A stretch of 64,000 nucleotides of DNA from NCBI RefSeq assembly GCF_900113685.1, contig NZ_FOQG01000004.1, positions 46,469 through 110,468 on the forward strand, given 5' to 3'. The DNA comes from Nocardioides psychrotolerans (GTDB taxonomy: Bacteria > Actinomycetota > Actinomycetes > Propionibacteriales > Nocardioidaceae). A program made the translations under genes and the position numbers. Below the pieces are notes generated by a model. That model saw only the letters and a list, made by a program, of their open reading frames with translations, did not search any database and was not told the origin of the DNA. Below are positions 29,430 to 38,149 of the stretch, piece after piece (the first letter of the stretch is position 1; every line of letters starts with the position of its first letter).

Positions 29430-30623
29430 ATGAAGGCACTGTTTCTGGAGAACATCCACCCCACGGCGGTCGAGGTGCTCGAGGGGAGGGGCTACGACGT
29501 CGACCTGCGCTCCGGCGCACTGTCGGAGTCGGAGCTCATCGACTCCCTCGACGGCGTGAGCCTGCTGGGGATCCGCTCCAACACGACGGTGACCGCCCGC
29601 GTGCTGGAGTCGGCACCGGACCTGCTGGCGATCGGCTGCTTCTGTATCGGCACCAACCAGGTCGACCTCACCGCAGCGTCGGCACGGGGCGTGGGGGTCT
29701 TCAACGCGCCCTACTCCAACACGCGCAGCGTCGTGGAGCTGGTCATCGGCGAGATCATCGCGCTCGCGCGTCGGCTGCCCGAGAAGACCTTGCGGATGCA
29801 CGACGGGGTCTGGGACAAGTCGGCGCGGGGGAGCCACGAGGTGCGGGGCCGGACGCTGGGGATCGTCGGCTACGGCAACATCGGCACCCAGCTCTCGACG
29901 CTCGCCGAGGCCATGGGGATGCGCGTGGTCTTCTTCGACACCGCCGACCGTCCGGCGCACGGCAACGCGCGCAGGATGCGGTCGCTCGACGAGCTCCTCG
30001 AGATCTCCGACGTCGTCACGCTGCACGTCGACGGCCGGCCGGGCAATGCCGGCTTCTTCGGGGCCCGTGAGTTCGCGCTGATGAAGCCGCGGGCGATGTT
30101 CATCAACGCCTCTCGCGGCATGGTGGTCGACAACGAGTCCCTGCGGGACCACCTCGTCTCGGGCCACATCGCCGGCGCGGCACTGGACGTCTTCCCGGTC
30201 GAGCCGAAGGTGCAGGGCGACACCTTCGAGTCCGTCCTGCGTGGGCTCGACAACGTCATCCTCACGCCCCACATCGGGGGGTCGACGCAGGAGGCGCAGG
30301 CGGAGATCGGGTGGTTCGTGGCGGGCAAGCTGACCGGGTTCGCGCTCGAGGGCAGCACCGCCCTGTCGGTCAACCTGCCGGCCGTGGTGACCCCCGCCCT
30401 CAACGAGGGCCACCGGTTGGGCTTCCTGCACCACAACGTCCCCGGGGTCCTCGCCGGGTTCAATGCGCTCTTCGCCGCGGACGGCGACAACGTCGTGGGC
30501 CAGCAGCTGTCCACGCGGGACGCCCTCGGCTACGTCGTCACCGACGCCTCGGCCCCGCTGTCCGGGCACGCGATGGAGGAGCTGTTCGCCTCCGAGCACT
30601 GCCTCTGGGCGCGCACCTGGTAG
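29430..30623 (+). CDS. serA: D-3-phosphoglycerate dehydrogenase, SerA type
   Basis: 397-residue NAD-dependent enzyme that starts serine synthesis from 3-phosphoglycerate. NAD-binding domain LGIVGYGNIGTQLSTLAEAMGM near residue 150, active-site sequence ILTPHIGGSTQEAQAEIG, and a C-terminal ACT domain (RLGFLHHNVPGVLAGFNALFAADG). This is the compact E. coli-type, unlike the long ASB-domain SerA usual in actinobacteria, so it may be a second, acquired copy. ATG 29430 fits MKALFLENIHPTA. It may link C1/glycine metabolism to serine. Confidence 0.9.
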   Translation: MKALFLENIHPTAVEVLEGRGYDVDLRSGALSESELIDSLDGVSLLGIRSNTTVTARVLESAPDLLAIGCFCIGTNQVDLTAASARGVGVFNAPYSNTRSVVELVIGEIIALARRLPEKTLRMHDGVWDKSARGSHEVRGRTLGIVGYGNIGTQLSTLAEAMGMRVVFFDTADRPAHGNARRMRSLDELLEISDVVTLHVDGRPGNAGFFGAREFALMKPRAMFINASRGMVVDNESLRDHLVSGHIAGAALDVFPVEPKVQGDTFESVLRGLDNVILTPHIGGSTQEAQAEIGWFVAGKLTGFALEGSTALSVNLPAVVTPALNEGHRLGFLHHNVPGVLAGFNALFAADGDNVVGQQLSTRDALGYVVTDASAPLSGHAMEELFASEHCLWARTW

Positions 30624-30752
30624 TCAGCGGTCGGGGTCGATCTCGATCTCGACCTCGTCACCGGCCGCACGGCCGGTCTGCTTGCGCGTCTCGGCGTTGA
30701 AGGACACCAGGTAGCGCCCACCCGACACACCGATCGTGGTGCGGTAGGTAGG
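30624..30752 (-). pseudogene. C-terminal remnant of a DUF1905-family protein
   Basis: About 42 codons in frame right after the SulP stop: YRTTIGVSGGRYLVSFNAE followed by TRKQTGRAAGDEVEIEIDPDR and a stop at 30624. This pattern (YRTTI..GGRYL....A.RK..G...GDEV.V) is the C-terminal part of DUF1905 domains. There is no start codon and no N-terminal half. It appears to have been cut when the transporter gene was placed here. Confidence 0.55.
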
Positions 30753-32441
30753 TCAGGATCCCGGGGTGTGGGCCGCCTGATCCTCCCGGGCGATGCGGCT
30801 GGCGTGCTCGCGGGCGTGGGCGATGGCCTCGGGCGTGGTGCCGAACAGGTGCCGACGGTGGGCCAGCCGGTCATAGACGCCGAGCTCGCGGAGCACCTGC
30901 TCGTGCTGGGGCCGGACGCCGGAGAGCAGCACGGTGACGTGGCGGCCTTCGAGGCGGCTGATCGTGTCGGCGAGGACGTGGGCGCCGGTCGCGTCGATGG
31001 CGGTGACGCGTGACATCCGCAGCACGACCACGCGCACGCGGGTCACATCGGTGAGCTCGAGCAGGAAGTCGTGGGCGGCGGCGAAGAAGAGCGGTCCGTC
31101 GAGCCGGTAGGCCACGATGTGCTCGTCCAGCAGCGCCAGCTCCTCGTCGACGTGGTCGCTGTCCTCGAGCGGCACCTCCTCGAGCCGAGCCGACCTGGCG
31201 GTCTCCCGCACGGCGAAGAACCCGGCCAGGACGAGGCCGACCAGGACCGCGGTGACCAGGTCGAAGGTGATGGTCGCGACGGTGGTGATCGCCAGGACCA
31301 CGGCGTCGCCACGCGTGGAGCGCAGGAGAGCGGCCATGCTCGAGACGCGCACCATCTGGATCGCGGTCGCGATGAGGACACCGGCGAGCGCTGCGCGCGG
31401 GATCTCCCCGACCCATCGGGAGGCGACCAGGACGATGACGAGCAGGACCAGCGCATGGATCAGCGCGGCGAGCCGGGTCGTGGCCCCGGAGCGGACGTTG
31501 ACGGCAGTGCGCGCGATGGCCGCGGTCGCGGGGATGCCGCCGAAGAGCGGGGCGACCAGATTGGCCAGGCCCTGGCCGGCGAGCTCCCGGTCGGAGTCAT
31601 GGCGCTGTCCGACGCTCATGGCGTCGGCCACCGTGGCGGAGAGGAGGCTCTCCAGGGCCGCGAGCGCGGCGACGGCGATGGCGGCCAGCAGCAGCGTGTC
31701 CAGGTCGGCCCAGGGGACCTGGGGGAGCGACGGGCTCGGCAGGCTCGAGGGGATGTGGCCGATGGTGGCTGCATCTGCGCCGAGCACGGAGCACGCGAGG
31801 GTCGCTGCGACCACGGCGACGAGGGAGCCGGGGATCAGCGGGAGGGACCGGGACAGGGCGAGGACGAGTCCGGTCACGCCGACGGTGATCGCCAGCGGCA
31901 CCCACTGGGGGTCGGCCGCGAAGGCGTCGACGGCGCGCCAGGAGAGGAGCAGGACCTTCTCGGCGTGCACGTCGACCCCGAGGGCGCCTGGGAGCTGCTG
32001 CAGCGCGATGATCGCGGCGATGCCGAGCGTGAAGCCTTCCACGACGGGCACCGGGACGTAGCGGATGAACCGTCCGGCCCCGGCTGCTCCGAGACCGACC
32101 AGCATGAGCCCGGCGAGCAGGCCGACGACGAGCACTCCGTCGGGTCCGTGGCTGGCGACGATCGGCACGAGGACGACGGTCATGGCGCCGGTCGGTCCAC
32201 TGACCTGGAAGCGGCTGCCGCCGAAGACCGCGGCCACGGCTCCGGCCACGATCGCGGTCACCAGACCGGCGGTCGCGCCCATCCCCGAGCTGACGCCGAA
32301 GCCCAGCGCCAGGGGGAGGGCGACCAGCCCGACCATCACGCCGGCCACGAGGTCGCGCAGCGGGCGACCGTGGGTCCAGTCGGACGCGCGGGGAAGCATC
32401 CGCGCCGTGCGCGCCGCGAGGACGCGGCCGGTGGACCTCAC
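30753..32441 (-). CDS. SulP-family anion transporter with STAS domain
   Basis: 562-residue membrane transporter for sulfate, bicarbonate or related anions. The membrane part starts with DLVAGVMVGLVALPLALGFGVSSG and FQVSGPTGAMTVVLVPIV, and includes NLVAPLFGGIPATAAIARTAVNVRSGA, the SulP hallmark. The cytoplasmic STAS domain is at residues 440-540 (VAYRLDGPLFFAAAHDFL, VLRMSRVTAIDATGAHVLAD). GTG start overlaps the upstream ArsR stop, so regulator and transporter are coupled. Substrate not decidable from sequence. Confidence 0.92.
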   Translation of the reverse strand: MRSTGRVLAARTARMLPRASDWTHGRPLRDLVAGVMVGLVALPLALGFGVSSGMGATAGLVTAIVAGAVAAVFGGSRFQVSGPTGAMTVVLVPIVASHGPDGVLVVGLLAGLMLVGLGAAGAGRFIRYVPVPVVEGFTLGIAAIIALQQLPGALGVDVHAEKVLLLSWRAVDAFAADPQWVPLAITVGVTGLVLALSRSLPLIPGSLVAVVAATLACSVLGADAATIGHIPSSLPSPSLPQVPWADLDTLLLAAIAVAALAALESLLSATVADAMSVGQRHDSDRELAGQGLANLVAPLFGGIPATAAIARTAVNVRSGATTRLAALIHALVLLVIVLVASRWVGEIPRAALAGVLIATAIQMVRVSSMAALLRSTRGDAVVLAITTVATITFDLVTAVLVGLVLAGFFAVRETARSARLEEVPLEDSDHVDEELALLDEHIVAYRLDGPLFFAAAHDFLLELTDVTRVRVVVLRMSRVTAIDATGAHVLADTISRLEGRHVTVLLSGVRPQHEQVLRELGVYDRLAHRRHLFGTTPEAIAHAREHASRIAREDQAAHTPGS

Positions 32442-32773
32442 GAGCGCTGGGCGGAGGTCAGCTGGGAGCTCAGCTCGCCCTGCACCGCGATGATCCCGGA
32501 CAAGATCCCGCGAGCGGCCAGCAGCAGGTCGCGCACCTCCGGCACGCTGACCGAGTAAACGACCTTGCCACCATCTCGCCGCGACACCACCAGCGACGTG
32601 CGGCGCAGCATCGCCAGCTGTTGGGAGAGGTTGCTCGGCGCGATGTCGATCTTCTCCAGGAGCTCGTGGACGGCATGGTCTCGCTCCGAGAGCAGCTCGA
32701 GGACGCGGATCCTGGCCGGATGGCCGAGGGTCTTGAAGAGCTCGGCCTTGGCCTGGTTCAGCGGCATCGTCAT
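32438..32773 (-). CDS. ArsR-family winged-helix regulator
   Basis: 111-residue repressor-type protein: LFKTLGHPARIRVLELLSERDHAVHELLEKIDIAPSNLSQQLAMLRRTSLVVSRRDGGKVVYSVSV is a complete ArsR HTH. None of the usual metal-binding cysteine motifs (such as CVC) is present, so it may sense a non-metal signal. ATG 32773 is taken; ATG 32767 and 32794 are possible. Cotranscribed with the SulP transporter by a GTGA overlap and preceded by a repeat-rich operator region. Confidence 0.9.
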   Translation of the reverse strand: MTMPLNQAKAELFKTLGHPARIRVLELLSERDHAVHELLEKIDIAPSNLSQQLAMLRRTSLVVSRRDGGKVVYSVSVPEVRDLLLAARGILSGIIAVQGELSSQLTSAQRS

Positions 32774-32811
32774 GACATGAATACTACATGACATGAAGAT
32801 GTGTTCATGTC
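32771..32811. promoter_or_regulatory. Operator-like repeats upstream of arsR-sulP
   Basis: CATGACATGAA occurs at 32771-32781 and again at 32787-32797, 16 bp apart. The second copy pairs with TTCATGTC at 32804-32811 to form a perfect 8-6-8 inverted repeat GACATGAA-N6-TTCATGTC. Likely the binding site of the adjacent ArsR protein; the first repeat overlaps the predicted arsR start. Confidence 0.65.
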
Positions 32812-32884
32812 GGTGGATGTGTGCGATGCCTCACGGTGGGCACCGGAGGGTCGATCGCGTGGGGAGAATGACGAGGGATGCGCA

Positions 32885-33064
32885 GTGGTGGAAGGTTCGT
32901 GGGCATCGTCATGCCCGACGTGCGGTGAGCGGCTGGTGCCGGTGCTCCTCCCCCACCAGTCCGGGGCGTCGGTCCAGCCGACGGTGCTGTCGGCGGAAGT
33001 GCCGATCCGCATGGTGTGCCGGGGCTGCCGGCCGACGGGGGAGGGCGCTCCGGACCTGTCCTGA
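32885..33064 (+). CDS. Possible small zinc-ribbon protein
   Basis: 59 residues from GTG 32885, with GAGGG seven bases upstream. CPTCGERLVPVL and, 35 residues on, CRGC give a two-CxxC zinc-ribbon pattern. Unrecognised otherwise and in a region with remnants, so it could be chance. A longer frame opens at ATG 32801. Confidence 0.4.
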   Translation: MVEGSWASSCPTCGERLVPVLLPHQSGASVQPTVLSAEVPIRMVCRGCRPTGEGAPDLS

Positions 33065-33163
33065 CGGCGGTGAGTGGGCAGCCGTTCGCCAACCTCGGTG
33101 GGGCAGGCTGCCTGTGGCAGGTGTCACACCGCCGCCCCAGAGCCCAGGAAGAAGGAGCCGTCG

Positions 33164-35035
33164 ATGAACGACGCAGCAACGAGCCCCGAGAGTCCAGCGA
33201 CCGACCGGTTCGACGTGATCGTGGTCGGGGGCGGGTCCGCGGGTGCGGTGATCGCCGCGCGACTCACCGAGGATCCATCGGTGCGCGTCGCGCTCGTCGA
33301 GGCCGGGGGGACTCCTCCGCCCCACGAAGCCATGCCGGCCGCGGTCGCCTCGCTCCAGCTCGACCCCGAGGTCGACTGGATGTACACCGGCGACCCCGGC
33401 GGCGCGGGCAAGGGCCTCACGGATCATCGGATGATGGTCCCGCGCGGCAAGATGCTCGGCGGTTCGTCGGGCCTCAACTACATGGCCTACGTGCGCGGTC
33501 ACCCCGGTGACTTCGACGGCTGGGCCGCCGACGGCGGCAAGGGCTGGTCCTACGACGACGTGCTGCCCTACTTCGTGAAGAGCGAGGACCTCGCCGCGCC
33601 CGAACCGCCTGATGGGGTCGTCATCGACGACGACGCCCACGGCACGGGGGGCCCGCTCGGGGTCTCGGTGCGCTCGCCGCGCACCGTCGCCGCGGAGCAG
33701 TTCGTCCAGGCCGCCGAGGCGACCGGCATCCCCATGGGTGACTACAACGGTCGCGACCGTGGCGGCCCGGTCGGGTGCGCGTCGCTCTTCCAGACCACGA
33801 CCCGCGAGGGCAAACGGTCCTCGACGTACCACGCGTTCCTGGTGCCGGCACTGGACCGCCCCAACCTCACGATCATCACCCACGCCCAGGTCGAGCAGGT
33901 GCTGCTCGAGGTCGACGGCGCCGGACTGCGTGCCACCGGTGTGCGCTACCGCGCCGACGGCCGTACGACGACCCTGCACGCCGACCGTGAGGTCGTGGTC
34001 AGTGCCGGGGCGATCGGGTCGCCGCAGCTCCTGCTGCTCTCCGGGATCGGTCCCAGCGCGGAGCTGGCCGAGGTCGGCGTGGAGTGCCGCCTCGACAACC
34101 CCCACGTCGGCAAGCACCTCAAGGACCACCTGCACGTGCCGCTGGCCTTCCCGGCGCCGGGCGTGGCGCTGACGATGACCGAGATCGCCATCTCGCTCGG
34201 TCCCGACGCGCTGCGCGCTCCCGCGGGTCCGTTGCCCGCCGACCCGGCCGACGACGCGGGCCTGCCGCCCGAGCTGGCCGCCCTCAAGGCCGAGGCCGAG
34301 CGTCGCGTCACGGAGTGGGCGACGACCGGCAAGGGTCTGGCCTCCTCGTCGTTCTATGACGCGGTCGCCTTCTTCTCCACGGGCCTGGGCGACCTGCACA
34401 CGCACGACGCCCAGATCGGGCTGCTGGCGTGCGGGTACACGCCCGACATCTGGCGCCACCTCTTCCGGGTCGAGCCGGCCGACTACTTCGCCGACCCCGA
34501 CACCGCGCTCTCCGCCGATGCCGAGACGATCGTCGTGCTGCCCAACCCGGTGCAGCCCCACTCCGAGGGCGAGGTGCGCCTGGTCAGCTCCGACGTGGCC
34601 GACGCGCCGCGGATCGACCTCAACTACCTCGCCGACCCGCACGACGTGACGGTGATGGTGGCGGTGATGCGGAGGGCCCTGGAGATCGTGGACAACTGGC
34701 CCGGCGCCGGCATCGGCCCGCTGATGGTGCCGCCGGCGCTCGCCGAGGCCCACGGCCACACGGTGGGCGAGGCGCCCAGCGACGCGCTGCTGGAGGACCT
34801 GGCGCGGCACTACGCGCTGACGGTCTACCACGAGGCGTCGACCTGCCGGATGGGCAGCGTGGTCGACGCCGACCTGAGGGTCATGGGTGTCGCCGGGCTC
34901 CGGGTCGCGGACGCGAGCGTCATGCCGACGGTCGTCAGCGGCAACACCAACGCCGCGACGATCATGATCGGCGAGCGGGCGGCCGAGATGATCGCCGGCG
35001 ACCACCAGCTCACCCTGGCCTCGACGGTCGGCTGA
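33164..35035 (+). CDS. GMC-family oxidoreductase (choline dehydrogenase-like)
   Basis: 623-residue flavoprotein: FDVIVVGGGSAGAVIAARL for FAD, VPRGKMLGGSSGLNYMAYVRG and [18 protein letters not shown] as GMC signatures, and catalytic HEASTCRMG with SGNTNAATIMIGERAAEMI. It has an insertion near residues 340-400 (ALRAPAGPLPADPADDAGL) not seen in the betA product of this window, and the two are clearly diverged. The alcohol substrate is unknown. ATG 33164 is preceded by AAGAAGGAG. Stands alone, transcribed away from the ArsR-SulP pair. Confidence 0.88.
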   Translation: MNDAATSPESPATDRFDVIVVGGGSAGAVIAARLTEDPSVRVALVEAGGTPPPHEAMPAAVASLQLDPEVDWMYTGDPGGAGKGLTDHRMMVPRGKMLGGSSGLNYMAYVRGHPGDFDGWAADGGKGWSYDDVLPYFVKSEDLAAPEPPDGVVIDDDAHGTGGPLGVSVRSPRTVAAEQFVQAAEATGIPMGDYNGRDRGGPVGCASLFQTTTREGKRSSTYHAFLVPALDRPNLTIITHAQVEQVLLEVDGAGLRATGVRYRADGRTTTLHADREVVVSAGAIGSPQLLLLSGIGPSAELAEVGVECRLDNPHVGKHLKDHLHVPLAFPAPGVALTMTEIAISLGPDALRAPAGPLPADPADDAGLPPELAALKAEAERRVTEWATTGKGLASSSFYDAVAFFSTGLGDLHTHDAQIGLLACGYTPDIWRHLFRVEPADYFADPDTALSADAETIVVLPNPVQPHSEGEVRLVSSDVADAPRIDLNYLADPHDVTVMVAVMRRALEIVDNWPGAGIGPLMVPPALAEAHGHTVGEAPSDALLEDLARHYALTVYHEASTCRMGSVVDADLRVMGVAGLRVADASVMPTVVSGNTNAATIMIGERAAEMIAGDHQLTLASTVG

Positions 35036-35049
35036 CCGGACGCACCCGT

Positions 35050-35451
35050 CGGTCTCAGGCCGGCGGGTGCTCCGCGACGCCAGAAGGGGTTGCCCTCGGG
35101 GTCGGCGAGCGTCGTCCACTGTCGATCGACCTCGCCCACCCGGGCGCCTCACTGCACCGTCAGGTCGAGGTGGACTGGGAGTCGGTCGGGCAGGGGCCTC
35201 TCCAGAGGTTGGCAGAACATCGCGAAGCCGTCCGGTCCTGCCGGTGGGAGGAAGACCACCTCACCCGCGGTCGCCGGGGTGCCGCCGGTGACACCGGCCC
35301 AGAAGGCGGCCATGCGACCGGCCCCAGGCTTCGCCACCGACACCCAGCCCCGCCCCCGATCCCGAGTCGTCCGTCGACGAGCTCGACAGGCCACAGGTGC
35401 TCCTGCACGTCGATCGTGGGTCCGGCCATCATCTCCTCCTCCCGGGATCAT
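35050..35451 (-). pseudogene. Frameshifted VOC/glyoxalase-like gene remnant
   Basis: Minus-strand fragments of a vicinal oxygen chelate domain lie in different frames. MAAFWAGVTGGTPATAGEVVF, LPPAGPDGFAMFCQPL and LPVHLDLTVQ read down to about 35150 and end at a stop. WTTLADPEGNPF, the usual C-terminal motif, follows in another frame near 35110-35080. The expected middle part is missing. This fills most of the gap between the GMC gene and the phosphoesterase gene. Confidence 0.6.
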
Positions 35452-35470
35452 CCTCGGGGGCCGACAGTAG

Positions 35471-35490
35471 AGTAACTAGCGTAAGTTACT
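35471..35490. promoter_or_regulatory. Perfect 20-bp inverted repeat, orphan operator candidate
   Basis: AGTAACTAGCGTAAGTTACT has 7-bp arms (AGTAACT/AGTTACT) around six bases. It sits between the VOC remnant and the divergent phosphoesterase gene. It resembles TetR/MarR-type operators, but no regulator gene is adjacent. Confidence 0.55.
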
Positions 35491-35548
35491 TGCCGTTAGC
35501 TCGGGACGTGCCGCGAGTCGCGCTGAGCCCCCTTGTAGCGTCGGTGAC

Positions 35549-37258
35549 ATGCCCGGCCCGCGACGCGACCTCCTCCAGCGCGTGCCCTGGCGACGCTGGG
35601 GCCGCTTCCTCGGGCACTACACGGCCTGCTGCCTGGTGGTCGCCATCGGTGCGGCTCCTGTGATCGTCGTCCGGGCCGTCGAGTCGACGCGGTTCGAGGA
35701 CCGGCTGGGCACGCTGCCGGTCGAGGTGTCGCTCACCCACAACGGGCGGTCGACCCTCGACACCGGGATCTTCGGGAAGGTCTACTGGCGCGAGACCGGC
35801 CCCTTCGGCATCGGCGCCCAGGCCCGCGTCACGGGTCCGCCGGAGGCCGGCGGCACCCTCGCGTCCTACGCCGACAGCCGCTTCATCAGCACCAATGTCG
35901 CGCTGATCAACGACCCCGACATGGTGGTCGACGCCTACGCCGCCCAGCTCGCCGCGACCCTGCAGGACGAGATCGTCAAGGGCGAGCTCGTGGCGGGGTT
36001 GCTCGGCGGTGGGGTGCTGCTCGCGATCGTCCCCTGGCGTCGCTTGCGCCGCACCTCGCACACCGGCACCGTCGTGGTGGTGAGCGTGCTGGCCGTGGCC
36101 GCCACCGGGCTGTCGGCCGGTGCCGCCGTCCTGCGTTTCGACGCCTGGTCAGGCAGCGAGCCGGTGACCGGTGACCTCAGGCTCCCGGGCGTGGACCGCC
36201 TCAGCTTCGACAGTCCGGAGACCCTCGAGGTGGCCCGGCAGGTCCAGCCCTTCATCGAGAAGAACACCCAGCGCATCGAGCAGCGGGGAGCCGCCTTCGT
36301 GGCCGCTGCCCAGGAGACCTTCGCCTCCACCCTCGACATCAGGGGTGAGACGCTGCGACCCCGGGAGGGCGAGACACTGGTGATCGCCGAGGGTGACCCG
36401 CAGGGGAGCCTCGTGGGCACGCGGGCGCGGACCGCGATCTACGCCGACCTGCTGGACTTCCTCGGTCCCGAGGCGGTCACCGTGCGCACCATCTCCGGTG
36501 ACATCACCTCCAACGGCACCGTCGCCGAGGAGGCGTTCGTGGAGGCCGAGGCCCGGGCCGGAGGTGACCTGCCGGTGGTCGCGGTGGCTGGTGACCACGA
36601 CACCGAGGCAACCTGGCAGCAGATGGAGGACGCGGGGATGGAGACCCCCGACCTCGACACCGTCGACATCGGTGAGCTGCGGCTCGCGGGAGGCCACGAC
36701 CGCGAGCACAAGGCGCTCTTCGGGGCGCTGGTGGAGAACACCGCCGGCATCAGCGAGGAGGAGCTCGGCGCCCAGCTGCGCGATGCCGTGGGCGACGAGC
36801 CGTCCGTGGTGCTGCTGCACCAGCCCGACGCGGCTGCCGGCTTCCTCGGCCTCGACGACCTCGACCCGGTCCGGGAGCTGCCCCCGAGCCTCACGACGCC
36901 CGTCGACGACGGCATCCCCGATCAGCTGCCCGGCACGCTGAGCATCGGTCACCTGCACGAGACCGCCGGCCCGTGGGTCATCTGGAACACCGACGGCGAC
37001 CAGGTCACCTGGACGGTCGTCGACCAGCTCGGCACGTCGGGCGGCGTGGAGAACGCTCCCACCTTCAACCGCTTCAGCACGCCGGTCTCGGTGCCGCTCA
37101 AGCCGATCTCCGTGCGCCTGCAGTACGTCGACGTGACCTCCGGCCTCCAGACCGGCTATGCGTCGCTCGTGTGCGACGTGGAGGCCACGTGCAGCCTCTC
37201 GGACCGGGTGGACGTGGGGCTGCCCGGCGGTGAGCCGGGGCCGGTTCCGGGGGGCTGA
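35549..37258 (+). CDS. Membrane-anchored metallophosphoesterase
   Basis: 569-residue protein. Two hydrophobic segments (TACCLVVAIGAAPVIVVRAV near residue 25; VAGLLGGGVLLAIVP and TGTVVVVSVLAVAATGLSAGAAVL near 150-205) suggest a membrane anchor with an outside loop between them. The C-terminal two-thirds carries calcineurin-like phosphoesterase blocks: GDPQG..., SGDITSNG, AGDHDTE, VLLHQP and SIGHLHE. The usual GNHD motif is GDHD and the first block is EGDPQG, so metal ligands are slightly altered. Substrate unknown; actinobacterial proteins of this shape are uncharacterised as far as I know. Confidence 0.75.
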   Translation: MPGPRRDLLQRVPWRRWGRFLGHYTACCLVVAIGAAPVIVVRAVESTRFEDRLGTLPVEVSLTHNGRSTLDTGIFGKVYWRETGPFGIGAQARVTGPPEAGGTLASYADSRFISTNVALINDPDMVVDAYAAQLAATLQDEIVKGELVAGLLGGGVLLAIVPWRRLRRTSHTGTVVVVSVLAVAATGLSAGAAVLRFDAWSGSEPVTGDLRLPGVDRLSFDSPETLEVARQVQPFIEKNTQRIEQRGAAFVAAAQETFASTLDIRGETLRPREGETLVIAEGDPQGSLVGTRARTAIYADLLDFLGPEAVTVRTISGDITSNGTVAEEAFVEAEARAGGDLPVVAVAGDHDTEATWQQMEDAGMETPDLDTVDIGELRLAGGHDREHKALFGALVENTAGISEEELGAQLRDAVGDEPSVVLLHQPDAAAGFLGLDDLDPVRELPPSLTTPVDDGIPDQLPGTLSIGHLHETAGPWVIWNTDGDQVTWTVVDQLGTSGGVENAPTFNRFSTPVSVPLKPISVRLQYVDVTSGLQTGYASLVCDVEATCSLSDRVDVGLPGGEPGPVPGG

Positions 37259-37276
37259 GCGCCGGTCAGCCGGTGG

Positions 37277-38083
37277 TCAGGCGGCAGGGCGGGCCACGGC
37301 GGTCGTGTTCATCAGCAGGTGCCCGCACCGGAGCCCCTGCTCGAACGCCACCGGGTAGAGGTCGGTCGCCCGGGCCTTGTCGAACAGGCCCGTCGGCAGG
37401 ATGCCGGCGATGCGGGCCATGTCCCGCGACGGACGGATCAGGGTGGTCTCGCTCTCGGGGTGACGCACCCGCCAACGCCGCAGCTCGCGCTCCAGCAGGA
37501 AGCCCGTCGTACGTCCTAGCGGGCCGAGGACGACGCCGGACAGGGGCGCCACGACGATGACGTGGGCGGCCCGGGCGGCGGCGTCGACGGAGGTGGCGGA
37601 CCACATCCCGCCGTCGAGGTAGAGCCGGCCGTCGACGCGGTGCGGTGGCAGCAGTCCCGGCACGGCTGACGAGGCAGCGACCAGGTCGGCCAGGGCGTGC
37701 CGGCCCCCGTCGAGGATGTGGCGGCGGGCAGTGCGCAGGCACAGGGCCGAGGCCGACACCAGCGGGTGCCGGGCCTCCCCGAAGGCCTCGCGGGCGATGT
37801 CGGCGAGGACGCCCGGGCGCCGCGTCGGCAGGGACGGCACCTCGAGTGCGGCCAGGTCGTCGTAGGTCAGCCCGAGCGCGATCGCCGAGGCCGTCCAGGA
37901 CCCGGCCGAGGTGCCGAGGGCGGGAGCCGTGGCGACCGGCACACCGGCCGCGGCCAGGCCGGCCGCGACGCCTGCCGTGTAGCTGATGCCGAAGACGCCG
38001 CCTCCGCCGTAGACCATGGACAACGGGGTGAGGGGGGCCAGGGGTGCCAGCCCCACTGGTCGCGGGATGCTGTGGTGCCTCAT
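37277..38083 (-). CDS. Patatin-like phospholipase
   Basis: 268-residue serine lipase. Oxyanion motif GGGGVFGISYTAGVA, nucleophile elbow GTSAGS near residue 58, and catalytic dyad DGGMWS near 155 are all present in order. No signal peptide is evident, so it may act inside or at the membrane. Faces the phosphoesterase gene tail to tail. Physiological lipid unknown. Confidence 0.88.
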   Translation of the reverse strand: MRHHSIPRPVGLAPLAPLTPLSMVYGGGGVFGISYTAGVAAGLAAAGVPVATAPALGTSAGSWTASAIALGLTYDDLAALEVPSLPTRRPGVLADIAREAFGEARHPLVSASALCLRTARRHILDGGRHALADLVAASSAVPGLLPPHRVDGRLYLDGGMWSATSVDAAARAAHVIVVAPLSGVVLGPLGRTTGFLLERELRRWRVRHPESETTLIRPSRDMARIAGILPTGLFDKARATDLYPVAFEQGLRCGHLLMNTTAVARPAA

Positions 38084-38149
38084 GGGTGCCTCCCCGACGC
38101 TGATGGGTCCGTGAGGACTTCATCGGCAGGAACGCCGCCTACCTGAGGG

